Shown piece by piece: positions 49,235 to 57,961 of a stretch of DNA of 64,000 bases. Position 1 is the stretch's first letter; each line of letters opens with the position of its first letter. The DNA is from Burkholderia sp. SRS-46. GTDB lineage: Bacteria; Pseudomonadota; Gammaproteobacteria; Burkholderiales; Burkholderiaceae. Location: contig NZ_PTXL01000005.1 in assembly GCF_004343775.1 (NCBI RefSeq), forward strand, positions 1 to 64,000, given 5' to 3'. The translations under genes were made by a program, and so were the position numbers. The notes beneath the pieces were generated by a model. That model ran no database searches. It saw only the letters and a program-made list of their open reading frames with translations, and was not told the DNA's origin.

Positions 49235-49732
49235 TCAGGCCGCCGCCATCGCGATGCCGAGCGCTTCGTGCTCGCGCATTCGCGTGACCGCCAGCGCCAG
49301 CGGCGCGCGCACGCCGCTCGCCGCGAACGCGCAGACATGGCGCCACAGGTCGGCCAGCCGCACGCGCGGCAACGTCGCCACACAGGTGTCGTGCGCGGTC
49401 AGCACCCGTTCGAGCGCCGCGCACTCGTCGTCGCGCAGCACCCACGCCGCGCCGTCGGCCGCGCGTTGCGCGCAGGCATCGAGCACGCGCTCGGCCTCCA
49501 GGCACAGCTCGACGCTCGCGGCCTGCGAGCGCACATCGTCGATCGACACGAACAGCAGATACACGCTCGTGCGCAGCCGCAGCAGCAGTTCCTCGTGGCC
49601 GTGATCGCCGCGCAGCGCGACGAGCGCCATGTGGCATTTCAGCGAGATGTCGCGCACGTGCGCCGGCGGCAGGGGCAACAGCCACTCGCGGGTCAGCGGC
49701 CGGCGACCTTTGGTCTTCTTCGCGGGCTTCAT
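49235..49732 (-). CDS. Hypothetical protein, Burkholderia-type
   Basis: 165 aa, soluble, helical, no signal. N-terminus is very basic (MKPAKKTKGRRPLTREW), the body reads as all-alpha (EELLLRLRTSVYLLFVSIDDVR, LCLEAERVLDACAQRA). Compatible with a small regulator or DNA-associated protein, but no family is recognised. Confidence 0.7.
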   Translation of the reverse strand: MKPAKKTKGRRPLTREWLLPLPPAHVRDISLKCHMALVALRGDHGHEELLLRLRTSVYLLFVSIDDVRSQAASVELCLEAERVLDACAQRAADGAAWVLRDDECAALERVLTAHDTCVATLPRVRLADLWRHVCAFAASGVRAPLALAVTRMREHEALGIAMAAA

Positions 49733-50100
49733 GATTCAGGATCGGTGGGAAAGGGAATGACCCGCGCGGCGGACAGGGCAAGGGCGGGAACGAACGATTG
49801 CATGGCGGCCTCCAGATGGTTGTTTCAGCAACGATCTGCATCGGCGAACTGCGCCGCTGTGTTGAACCCATCGTAGCCCGCCTGCGATTCCGCTTGAATA
49901 GCCGGATCCGCAATTCAAATTTTCGGCTTTGGCAAAACCTCGTGCGACGCGCTTGCCGCCTTGCTTCGGCAAAAGCGAATTTCCCCGCTCGATCAATGAC
50001 CTGAATGCGACGTGCGAAATGCCCGGCAGGCGGCCCCGGCGGGTCTTTCGTTTTTGGAAATGCGTTGTTGACCGATACGCGCCATACGTACGATACGCAA
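49733..50100. other. Intergenic stretch, no gene seen
   Basis: 368 bp between the small hypothetical gene and the end of the siderophore receptor gene, both minus-strand. GC is lower than average near 49900-50060. No terminator with a U-tract or promoter was convincing. Confidence 0.35.
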
Positions 50101-52335
50101 TCACCACCGGTAGCTGATATCCCCCGTCACGCTCAGGCGCGGGCCGTAGAAGCACCCGCCCGCCGAGAAGCACGACGACATGTAGGTCCGGTCGAACAGG
50201 TTGTTCACGTGCGCGGCCACGCGCCATCCCTTCAGCACGGCGCGCTCGACGCCGAGATCGTACGACAGCGCCAGATCGACGAGCGTGACGGCCGGCACGT
50301 CGAACGTGTCGACGTTGTCGCCCACGCTGCGCCCGATGTAGCGCACGCCGCCGCCGACGCTCAGCCCGCGCAGCCCTTGCCACGCGACATCGTAGTTCAG
50401 CCACAGCGACGCGAGATGCCGCGGCACCGCCGCGACGCGCTTGCCGACGACGGCCGGATTCGAATCGGCCCGCACGGTGGTGTCGAGATACGTATACGCG
50501 GCGATCACGTCGAGGCGCTTGCCGAGCCGCGCGCGCGCCTCGAGCTCGATGCCGCGCGAGCGCACCTCGCCCGACTGCACGTTGAAGAACGGATGCGCGG
50601 GGTCGACGGTCAGCACGTTGCGCTGACGGATGTCGAACGCGGCGATCGACGCCATCTGCCGCTGGTCCGGCGACTGGTAGCGCACACCCGCCTCGACCTG
50701 CTCCGCCTTGGTCGGCGTGAACGGCTGGCCGCCGAAGCGCGTGCCGAGCGTGGGTTCGAACGACGTCGAGTAGCTCGCGTACGGCGCGAAGCCGCTGTCG
50801 AACAGGTAGACCGCGCCCGCGCGCCACGTGAACGCGCGCTCGCTCTGCCGCGCCGACGCGCCGTTCAGCCGGTCGTCGGTCACCGTGCGCGCCCATTCCT
50901 CGCGGCCGCCGAGCGTGAACACCCAGCGATCCCAGCGGATCTGGTCCTGCAGGTAGACGCCGAGCCGATCCGGCGTCTGGCGCGTCTGCTGCGCGAGCGG
51001 CGGCACCGCGAACGGCTGCCCGTAATCCGGCTGCCGCGTGTCGAGCGGCGGCGCCGCGCCGAACCCGGACGCGCTCATCGTCGCCACCGCATGCTCGTAC
51101 GACAGCCCGGCGAGCACCGTGTGTTCGACCGGCCCAGTCAGCACGCGCGCCTCGACCTGGTTGTCGAGCGCGACGTGATTCACGTGCTCGCGTGCCCACG
51201 ACAGCGAGCGGTTCAGCACGCCCGGCGCGACGAACGGCGCGTTGAAGTTCACGGCCGCGCCGTTGAAGTCGACGTCGAGGTGCGTATAGCGCAGGTTCTG
51301 CCGCACCTTCCAGGTCGGGTTGAAGCGATGCTCGAACGCGTAGCCGATCATCGCCTGCTTGCGGTCGTACGCATCGAAATCCGGCAGTCCGGGGAAGAAG
51401 TGCGTCGGAATCTGCCCGGCGGGGCCCGGCCGCAGCGTGCCGAGCGCCGGCAACCAGCCGGCGAAGCTGTTATACGGATCGCGCTGGTAGGACGTCAGCA
51501 GCGTGAAGCGCGTATCGGCGTTCGGCTGCCAGGTGAGCGACGGCGCGATCACGACGCGCTGCTGCTTCGAAAAATCCGCTTGCGCGTCCGCGCGCCGCGC
51601 GAGGCCGTCGACGCGGTACGCCCACTGCCCGTCCTGCGTCAGCGGCCCGCTGAAGTCGAAGGCGACCTGCGCGCGATCGCGATTGCCGGCCTGCACGGCC
51701 AGCAGCCGCTGCGCGTCGCGCGTCGGCCGCTTGCTGACCATGTCGACGATGCCGCCCGGGCTCGCCTGCCCGTACAGCACCGATGCGGGGCCGCGCAGCA
51801 CGTCGACGCGTTCGAGCGTCGACGGATCGACCACGCTGGCCGCCCAGTTCACGCCTTTCGGCAACGGCAGGCCGTCGAGCATCTGCGGATTGATCGCCGC
51901 CGCCGCGAAACCGCCGAAGCCACGCAGGAACACGCTTTCCAGCACGCCGCCGATTCGTGAATCCGCATACGCGCCGGGCGTATAACGCAGGCTGTCGCCG
52001 ACGCTGTGCACGTCCTGCTGGTCCATCTGCGCGCGCGTGACGACCGACAGCCCCTGCGGCACCTCGACGAGCGGCGTGTCGGTCTTGGTGCCCGCGCGCG
52101 ACACCTCGGCGGCAATGCCGTCGATCGGGCCGATGCCGGTTTCGCGTCGGCCGTCGACGGCGATCGGCTTGAGCAGCGGCGCGTCGGCGGCATCGGCCAC
52201 GCCCTGCGCGAAGACGATCGCCGGCGTGGCAGCGGCGCACGCGAACGCCGCCGCCCCATTCCGGATCCGCCGGAGCGCCGCGCGCGGCGAGAGGAATCCC
52301 GGCCGCGCGCAGCGGCCGACGTGTCGTTGAACCAT
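50101..52335 (-). CDS. TonB-dependent siderophore receptor
   Basis: 744 aa from MVQRHVGRC. Signal peptide cleaved near IVFA-QG (about residue 43). Plug domain about 75-180 (PQGLSVVTRAQMDQQDVHSVGDSLRYTPG; VDVLRGPASVLYGQASPGGIVDMVSKRPT is the typical plug end) and a 22-strand barrel ending in SYRW with an aromatic C-terminus. Belongs to the FhuA/FpvA siderophore subfamily. A Fur-box-like site is about 100 bp upstream. It adjoins the aldolase/DHQS/OMT cluster, which makes a match to its product plausible. The longer frame before the ATG lacks signal features. Confidence 0.93.
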   Translation of the reverse strand: MVQRHVGRCARPGFLSPRAALRRIRNGAAAFACAAATPAIVFAQGVADAADAPLLKPIAVDGRRETGIGPIDGIAAEVSRAGTKTDTPLVEVPQGLSVVTRAQMDQQDVHSVGDSLRYTPGAYADSRIGGVLESVFLRGFGGFAAAAINPQMLDGLPLPKGVNWAASVVDPSTLERVDVLRGPASVLYGQASPGGIVDMVSKRPTRDAQRLLAVQAGNRDRAQVAFDFSGPLTQDGQWAYRVDGLARRADAQADFSKQQRVVIAPSLTWQPNADTRFTLLTSYQRDPYNSFAGWLPALGTLRPGPAGQIPTHFFPGLPDFDAYDRKQAMIGYAFEHRFNPTWKVRQNLRYTHLDVDFNGAAVNFNAPFVAPGVLNRSLSWAREHVNHVALDNQVEARVLTGPVEHTVLAGLSYEHAVATMSASGFGAAPPLDTRQPDYGQPFAVPPLAQQTRQTPDRLGVYLQDQIRWDRWVFTLGGREEWARTVTDDRLNGASARQSERAFTWRAGAVYLFDSGFAPYASYSTSFEPTLGTRFGGQPFTPTKAEQVEAGVRYQSPDQRQMASIAAFDIRQRNVLTVDPAHPFFNVQSGEVRSRGIELEARARLGKRLDVIAAYTYLDTTVRADSNPAVVGKRVAAVPRHLASLWLNYDVAWQGLRGLSVGGGVRYIGRSVGDNVDTFDVPAVTLVDLALSYDLGVERAVLKGWRVAAHVNNLFDRTYMSSCFSAGGCFYGPRLSVTGDISYRW

Positions 52336-52703
52336 GTCGAGCAATCCGGAATCCAGCGATGAGCAGTGCCAAAAAAGACGGGCCACGAGGCCAGGGAAGG
52401 CCGCGTGCACCACGGCGGCCCTGTTGATTCGCGAATGGGAATCATTCCTCTTGCACGACGAGGGGTAAATGCCGCCGGACGCAATCGTCCAATGCATGAA
52501 ACGCACGCGCGCCGGGCCGTTTGCGCCATGCGGGGCGCGGCGATTTTGCCGTCAGAATCCGCGCAATCCGTGAACTTGCCGCGTGTTGTGTCTATTCACG
52601 CAGGATTAACAATTTGTCACGATTGGATGTCGTTATTCTGAATGCCTAAATGAATGGTCGGATGATAGGATAGTGTCAATCCCAAGTTTCAAGTGACATA
52701 CCT
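52336..52703. promoter_or_regulatory. Receptor-GntR divergent intergenic region
   Basis: 368 bp with a Fur-box-like site at its receptor side. The part near 52560-52680 is AT-rich and contains GGATGATAGGAT (52665-52676 region), whose GGATGATA matches, in reverse complement, the TATCATCC family of sequences in the 57.8 kb palindrome. GntR probably acts here on its own gene. Confidence 0.4.
52431..52449 (-). promoter_or_regulatory. Fur-box-like site before the siderophore receptor gene
   Basis: GCGAATGGGAATCATTCCT matches the 19-bp Fur consensus GATAATGATAATCATTATC at 12 positions, including the full AATCATT core. Position about 100 bp upstream of the receptor start. Confidence 0.65.
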
Positions 52704-53411
52704 ATGTCAAGCCTGCCCCCGGCCACACGACACTCGCTCGTCGATTCCGCGATCGAGATCCTCAAATCGAATATCACTTCCGGGATCTGGCGCGTCGGCC
52801 ACCGGATCCCGACCGAACTCGATCTTGCCAAGCAACTGGCGGTCGGCCGCAATACGGTGCGCGAGGCGGTGCGCACGCTCGCGTATTCGGGCGTGCTCGA
52901 AGTGCGCCAGGGCGACGGCACCTACGTGCGGCGCAATGTCGATCCCGCGGAGACGATGCGCGACGTCGACCGCGCCGCGCGCGGCGACCATCTCGAACTG
53001 CAGTGCATGCTGGAAACGGAATGCGCGCGCTACGCGGCGCGGCGGCGCACCGACGAGGATCTCGCGGTCCTGCACGCCTTGCTGAAGGCGCGCGGCGAGC
53101 GCGAGACGTGGGGCGACGTGAAGACGTTCGTCGAGCGCGACCGCGCGTTCCACATCGCCGTCGCCACGGCGTCGCACAATCATGCGCTCGAAGCGCTGTA
53201 CCGCTACTTCTCGGGCTCGATCCTCGCGAACGTCGAAGACGTGCTCGTCGAACTCGACGAGGCCGACATTCCCGAACCCGACATGAAGGCGCACCAAGCG
53301 GTGCTCGATGCGATCGAGCACCGCGACGAGAACAAGGCGGTGCGCGCGACCCTCGCGATCCTCAAGCCGCAGATGACCTGGCTCGAAACGCGCGATCCGC
53401 TCGGCCGCTGA
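52704..53411 (+). CDS. GntR/FadR-family regulator
   Basis: 235 aa. Winged helix (about 12-75, GIWRVGHRIPTELDLAKQLAVGRNTVREAVRTLAYSGVLEVRQG) followed by an FCD effector domain of helices (about 95-220) with the metal-site DRAFHIAV His. Ligands in this class are small carboxylates. Located at the edge of the biosynthetic cluster with a bidirectional terminator after it; sequence echoes between its promoter and the 57.8 kb palindrome suggest it controls the cluster. Confidence 0.9.
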   Translation: MSSLPPATRHSLVDSAIEILKSNITSGIWRVGHRIPTELDLAKQLAVGRNTVREAVRTLAYSGVLEVRQGDGTYVRRNVDPAETMRDVDRAARGDHLELQCMLETECARYAARRRTDEDLAVLHALLKARGERETWGDVKTFVERDRAFHIAVATASHNHALEALYRYFSGSILANVEDVLVELDEADIPEPDMKAHQAVLDAIEHRDENKAVRATLAILKPQMTWLETRDPLGR

Positions 53412-53420
53412 ATAGACGAA

Positions 53421-53451
53421 ACGGGCCGGCGCATCGTCTGCACCGGCCCGT
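53421..53451. terminator. Bidirectional hairpin between GntR gene and OMT gene
   Basis: ACGGGCCGG (53421-53429) pairs with CCGGCCCGT (53443-53451), loop of 13 bases. Serves convergent transcripts; no U-tract. Confidence 0.65.
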
Positions 53452-53469
53452 CGACACCGCATGCAGGCG

Positions 53470-54492
53470 CTACGCGGCGTGCGCCTCGATCACGTCGATC
53501 TGCCCGTCCGACGCATGCCGGATGCCGGCCGGCCGCCAGCCGGCCGCTTCGAGCAGCGCGTGGTACTCGTCGCGCGTGCGTTCGCGGCCGCTGCCCCAGC
53601 ACATCATGTGGATGTCGTAGAGCTTCGCATGGTGCGCGACGTCCGGCCCCGGCACCACGCGCTCGATCACGAATACGCGCCCGCCCTCCCGCGCGCCTTG
53701 CCGCGCACGCTTCAGGATCGCGACGCATTCGTCGTCGTTCCAGTCGTGCAGGATCAGCTTCAGCAGATAGACGTCGGCCGCCGGCACCGCGTCGAACATG
53801 TCGCCGCCCACTTGCCGGCAGCGCGCGCTCACGCCCATGCGCGCGGCCCACGATTCGTCGCCGCCGCCGATCACCTCGGGCAGGTCGAACACGATGCCCG
53901 CCAGCGCCGGGAACTGCGCGAGCAGGCTGCACAGCATGTGCCCCTGGCCGCCGCCGATGTCGCACACTTCGGCGCCCGGCGCGAACGCCGCATCGCGCAA
54001 CGCTTCGACGACGCGCTCGGACTGCACGGTCGAGAAGCTCGACATCGCGCGCTTGAAGTCGGTCCGGTAGCGCACGTGATCCTTCGCATAGTCGAACGCC
54101 ATCGCGCCGAACTCGCGCACGAAGCCGTTCTGCCTGCCGTCGCGCACCATGTCCGGCAAATGCGACCAGATCGCATAGTGCTCGGGGCCCTCCTGCAGCA
54201 GCACGAAATCGCGCAGCGTGCTCGGCGCGTCCGCGTGCAGCAGCTCGCCGGACGCGGTCGCCCGGAAGCCGCGCTGCGCGTCCTCGTCGAGCAGGCCGAT
54301 CGACGCGAGCGCGCGCAACAGCCGGTACAGCAGCGGTGCGTCGACGTTCAGCGTCGCGGCGAGCGTGGCCGCCGGCACATGCGTGTGCGCCGTCACCGCA
54401 TCGAACACGCCGAGCCGCGTGCCCGCATACAGGATCCGGCTGCGCCAGCGGCCGAACAGCGTATCCACTATCACCTTTGCAGCGTGTTCCAT
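53470..54492 (-). CDS. SAM-dependent small-molecule O-methyltransferase
   Basis: 340 aa from MEHAAKVIV, with AGGAGGG before the ATG. Plant-type/hydroxyindole O-methyltransferase family: N-terminal dimerisation winged helix (about 12-95), SAM-binding EVCDIGGGQGHML (about 180-192), FDLPEVIGG, and catalytic-His motif LILHDWNDDECVAILK (about 247-262). Methylates phenolic or enolic hydroxyls of small molecules. Last gene of the leftward cluster operon, 96 bp after the DHQS-like gene. Would install the methoxy group of the product. Confidence 0.92.
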   Translation of the reverse strand: MEHAAKVIVDTLFGRWRSRILYAGTRLGVFDAVTAHTHVPAATLAATLNVDAPLLYRLLRALASIGLLDEDAQRGFRATASGELLHADAPSTLRDFVLLQEGPEHYAIWSHLPDMVRDGRQNGFVREFGAMAFDYAKDHVRYRTDFKRAMSSFSTVQSERVVEALRDAAFAPGAEVCDIGGGQGHMLCSLLAQFPALAGIVFDLPEVIGGGDESWAARMGVSARCRQVGGDMFDAVPAADVYLLKLILHDWNDDECVAILKRARQGAREGGRVFVIERVVPGPDVAHHAKLYDIHMMCWGSGRERTRDEYHALLEAAGWRPAGIRHASDGQIDVIEAHAA

Positions 54493-54588
54493 GAATGCCC
54501 TCCTGATGCCTGGCGGATCGCGCGGGTGCGCCCGCTGCCCGGCGCGCTGCAGGGCGCGCCGCACGATCGCCGTCGCGATGACGAAAGA

Positions 54589-55695
54589 TTATTGTTCGTG
54601 CAGGAATTCGCGGATCGGATAGCCGACGTGGCGCTGCGCGTCGAGCGTGTAGCCGAGGATGCGATCGCCGCGCTTGAGCTCGGTGATGTTGTGCACGCTG
54701 CCTTCCGGCCCGAGCACGCGCACGTGCCAGTCGTCCTGCGCGATGATGTTGATCGCGCGATTCGCGGCGTTCTTCGCCTCGATCAGCAGCAGCGGACGCG
54801 TCTCGACCTTCGCGCGCCCGACCACGACGCGCCGCGCCTTGCCTTTCACGTTGACGGCGAGGATCTCCGCGCCCGATTCGAGCTCGGCGAGATAGCGCGT
54901 GCGGTTGTCCGGCGCGACGACGTACGAGTGCAGCGCGGCCGCGTTCACGCGGAACGGGCGCGTCGGCATGTACGGCAGCGGGTGCGTCTCGCTGCTGATC
55001 AGGATCATCCCGGTCGAATACGAGCCGACCAGAATGCCCTCGTCCTGCTCGAACCGCGAACACGTATCGACGCAGACGCGCTCGCCCGGCCCGAGGTGCG
55101 TGAGCCCGACGATCTCGATCTCCTCGAGCTGCAGGTCCTCCACCGTGTCGCTGCAGATCGACACGAGCTGCGTCGCCTGCCCGACCTGCGTCGGCGTCAG
55201 CAGCACGCCTTCCGGGCCGCGCTGCAGCACGTTCAGCGTGACTTCCGCATCCTCGAGGTCGGCGACGATCGTGATCAGCTCGCCGCTCGCGCGATCGGCG
55301 GCCGCGAGCAGGATCTCGAGCGGAATCTTGCTCGGGTCCTGCAGGAATTCGACGAGCAGCCATGGCGTCGCCGTCGCCAGCTCGCAGGCGCGCGTGAGCG
55401 ACGCCTCGCCCGTCACTTCGATGAACACGCCGGTTTCCACGCCGTCCGGCAGCGCGAAATCGACCGGCAGGCCGTCCTTCACGAGCACGATCTGCACGTG
55501 CTCGAGCAGCTCGGTGTCGACGGGCGGCCGCTCGACGACCGCCACCTTGCATGCGCTCGGCGGCAGCCGCCGCGCCTGCTCCAGATCCTTCACGACGAAC
55601 GCGGACACGCCGACGTGCAACGCTTCTTCGGTGATTTCGTCCGCAAGTTCGCCGACTTTGCGAAGGTCAATCCAGGAAAGCTTCTTCAAGGCCAA
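54589..55695 (-). CDS. Type-II 3-dehydroquinate synthase-like protein (AroB'/GriH family)
   Basis: 368 aa. Related to archaeal AroB' (MJ1249 type) and to bacterial 3-amino-4-hydroxybenzoate synthase GriH. Conserved features seen: WIDLRKVGE start, CVDTCSRFEQDEGILVGSYSTGMILISSE, the strong block RPFRVNAAALHSYV (about 243-256), TRYLAELESGAEILAVN, and KAVVGRAKVETRPLLLIEA-like segment. Acts on the 7-carbon amino-keto acid made by a class I aldolase, eliminating phosphate or oxidatively deaminating and cyclising it. In bacteria the family occurs in secondary metabolism rather than in shikimate synthesis. Gap to its divergent paralog is 27 bp. Confidence 0.88.
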   Translation of the reverse strand: MALKKLSWIDLRKVGELADEITEEALHVGVSAFVVKDLEQARRLPPSACKVAVVERPPVDTELLEHVQIVLVKDGLPVDFALPDGVETGVFIEVTGEASLTRACELATATPWLLVEFLQDPSKIPLEILLAAADRASGELITIVADLEDAEVTLNVLQRGPEGVLLTPTQVGQATQLVSICSDTVEDLQLEEIEIVGLTHLGPGERVCVDTCSRFEQDEGILVGSYSTGMILISSETHPLPYMPTRPFRVNAAALHSYVVAPDNRTRYLAELESGAEILAVNVKGKARRVVVGRAKVETRPLLLIEAKNAANRAINIIAQDDWHVRVLGPEGSVHNITELKRGDRILGYTLDAQRHVGYPIREFLHEQ

Positions 55696-55722
55696 TCTCC
55701 TGCGAGTGGGATTACAACCGGG

Positions 55723-56808
55723 TTAGTGACGGGGTGAAGCAACTTGACGATGGACGGACACGACCAGCCGCGACGCGGGCCGCCGCATCCGGCAGTCGAT
55801 CCAGCCGATGCCCGGCTCGACGCCGGCGAGCCGGCGGCCGGGCGCGAGCGCGGACAGCGCGACGCGCGCGCCGTCGTCGGCCGTGAGCAGCACGGGGCGA
55901 TCGGCGCGCATCACGAGGCTCGCGCGCGCGCCGGACGCGCTGCGCGCATGCAGCGCGACGAGCGGCCCGACTTCGATCCGCACACGGCCGACCACGACGG
56001 TGCGCAGCGCGCCGCCCGCGCCGACGGTCAGGATCCGTTCGCCCGAGCGCAGCTGCGCGAGCTTGCGTGTGCGCGCGCCGCCGCAGGACACGAACGAATC
56101 GGCCGAGCCCGCGCTGATCGCGAACGCGAGCGGCTGCACGACGTCGCGCGGGCCGTCGGCAGCCTTGACGAGCAGCATGCTCGTCGCGGTCGCACCGACC
56201 AGCACCGATTCGTCGTCGTCGAGCCGCGAGCAGCCGTCGACGATCGCGTGCGAGCCGGTGCCGAGCGGCTCGACGCTCAGTACCTCGAACTGTTTAAGCG
56301 ACAACGACTCGAGCGGATCGGATGCACCGCACGCGGCCAGCACGTCGCGCAGCGCGCTCGCGTCGCGCGGCGCGAACGCGATGTCGACCGGCGCGTGCTC
56401 GTACTTGCGCGCGAGATACGCGGCGCCGTGCGGCTCGGCCAGCGACACGACGATCCGGCATTCGAGCGCGCCGGCGTCCGCCAGGAAGCGTTCGAGCGGC
56501 ACCGTCGTCGCGAGCGCGTAGTCGATCACGACGAACACGTGACGCCGGATCGCGTCGCGCGCCGCGTCGAAATCGTGTGCGTCGTCGATCCGCACGCGGC
56601 GCCCCGCGAGCGGCGCCGCCGTGTCGTCGACCAGCCGGGCGACGCCGGCGCGCGACACCACCGCGAGGGCCGGCGCCTCGCCCAGGCACGCGGGCGCGCT
56701 CGCCTCGTCCAGCACGAAGCGGTGCACGCCGCTGCGCGCCGCGTCGGCCGCGACGGCACCCGCCTGCGTGCCGAGCGCGCGGAGGTCGATCCATGGATAC
56801 ACGTTCAT
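55723..56808 (-). CDS. Divergent tandem paralog of the type-II DHQ-synthase-like protein
   Basis: 361 aa. Same fold family as the gene just downstream: N-terminal WIDLRALGTQ, ALATTVPLERFLADAG, CSRLDDDESVLVGATATSMLLV, VGRVRIEVGPLVAL. The core RPFRVNA..HSY block is replaced by QPLAFAISAGSADSF, and the SE before it by AAD. These changes suggest a catalytically altered or non-catalytic partner, perhaps forming a heterodimer. No frameshift or stop, codon use normal, so it is under selection. Position between the aldolase and its paralog fixes its pathway. Confidence 0.8.
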   Translation of the reverse strand: MNVYPWIDLRALGTQAGAVAADAARSGVHRFVLDEASAPACLGEAPALAVVSRAGVARLVDDTAAPLAGRRVRIDDAHDFDAARDAIRRHVFVVIDYALATTVPLERFLADAGALECRIVVSLAEPHGAAYLARKYEHAPVDIAFAPRDASALRDVLAACGASDPLESLSLKQFEVLSVEPLGTGSHAIVDGCSRLDDDESVLVGATATSMLLVKAADGPRDVVQPLAFAISAGSADSFVSCGGARTRKLAQLRSGERILTVGAGGALRTVVVGRVRIEVGPLVALHARSASGARASLVMRADRPVLLTADDGARVALSALAPGRRLAGVEPGIGWIDCRMRRPASRLVVSVHRQVASPRH

Positions 56809-56884
56809 CGAGATCCTTCTTGGTCAGGGGGAGCCCGGCACGCGGGCCGGATACGAATCGGTCAGCGGCCGGATGCGGGCCGGC

Positions 56885-57685
56885 TCACGCGACGAGATGC
56901 GCGGCCTGCCGCTCGACGCCGTGCACCGCGTCGGACAAGCGGCGGATCAGCGGCGCGACCTTCGGCGCGGTGAACACGTTGCGCCCGGCCGCGATGCCCA
57001 TCGCGCCGGCCTTCATCACGCGCGTGGTGAACGCGACGAACTCGTCCTCCGGCAGCTTCGCGCCGCCCGCGACCAGCACCGGCAGCGACGAGCCGGCGAT
57101 GATGTCGGCCATGCTCGCGGGGTCGCCGCTGTACGGCAGCTTGACGATGTCCGCGCCGAGATCGGCGGCGACGTTCGCCGCATGCTGGATCAGCTCGGCC
57201 TGCGGGCGATCGCCGAGGCCCGGGCCGCGCGGATAGATCATCGCGAGCAGCGGCATCGACCAGCGCACGCACTCGGCCGCGATGCGGCTCAGGTCGAGCA
57301 GCTGCTGCGTTTCCGTCTTCGAGCCGAGATTCACGTGCACGCTGACCGCGTCCGCGCCGCACGCGAGCGCATCCTCGACGCTCGCGAACAGCGTCTTCGC
57401 GTTCGCGTCGTCCGCGTAGCGGGTGCTGCCGTTCAGATGCACGACGAGCGCGAGATCGTTCAGCACGTCCGGCGACAGGAAGCGCGCGCGCCCCTTGTGG
57501 ACGACGATCGCATCGCCGCCGTGCGCGCCGACGTCGCCGACGATCTGCCGCAATTGCTGCGGATTCGCGATCGGGCCGTCGGCCAGCGAGTGGTCGAGCG
57601 GCACCATCAAACACTTGCCCGACGCGGCGTGCACGACCCGCCGCAATCTGAGCGCCTTGCCAGAAACCGAAAGAAGAGAGTTCAT
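56885..57685 (-). CDS. DhnA/GriI-type class I aldolase
   Basis: 266 aa from MNSLLSVSG, with GAGGAG 7 bp before. TIM-barrel class I aldolase of the AroA'/GriI family: LMVPLDHSLADGP (about 27-39), HVNLGSKTETQQL, and Schiff-base Lys in ADIVKLPYSGD (about 175-185). Relatives condense aspartate semialdehyde with a sugar phosphate to give C7 amino-keto acids (6-deoxy-5-ketofructose-1-phosphate in archaea, DHAP in GriI). First gene of the leftward operon. Substrate is inferred. Confidence 0.88.
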   Translation of the reverse strand: MNSLLSVSGKALRLRRVVHAASGKCLMVPLDHSLADGPIANPQQLRQIVGDVGAHGGDAIVVHKGRARFLSPDVLNDLALVVHLNGSTRYADDANAKTLFASVEDALACGADAVSVHVNLGSKTETQQLLDLSRIAAECVRWSMPLLAMIYPRGPGLGDRPQAELIQHAANVAADLGADIVKLPYSGDPASMADIIAGSSLPVLVAGGAKLPEDEFVAFTTRVMKAGAMGIAAGRNVFTAPKVAPLIRRLSDAVHGVERQAAHLVA

Positions 57686-57814
57686 CCGTGACTCCTCACC
57701 AAACATGGAGAGGCCGGCTCGTCCGACTTCAGCCTGCCCTCGGGATGCCCGCTTGCGGGCGGAACTGGAGCGACAACTGGAGCAACGCTTGCAGCAAATC
57801 TTCCATCGTGTAAG

Positions 57815-57860
57815 ACTTGCATACGTCCAATCATCCTATGATTGGATCATCCTTGCAAGT
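57815..57860. promoter_or_regulatory. Nested palindrome in the divergent cluster promoter
   Basis: TCCAATCA (57826-57833) and TGATTGGA (57839-57846) form an 8-bp inverted pair with a 5-base gap. Around it ACTTGCA (57815-57821) and TGCAAGT (57854-57860) are a second inverted pair. TATGAT (57837-57842) could be a plus-strand -10. GGATCATCC repeats nearby. Sits midway between the two divergent operons, the best operator candidate for GntR or LysR control. Confidence 0.65.
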
Positions 57861-57961
57861 AGATTGCGAGCGATCTTGTTTCCGATGAAACGGGGACGCA
57901 ACAATCGCGGCACCGCTTCCCCTTTGCAGACAACGGCAGTACATCAACCTGTGAGGTGTCT

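Noticed and set aside
57686..57961. Fur box in the cluster's divergent promoter
   Set aside because: Only the receptor-side site at 52431-52449 resembles the consensus. The 57.8 kb palindrome is a different motif.
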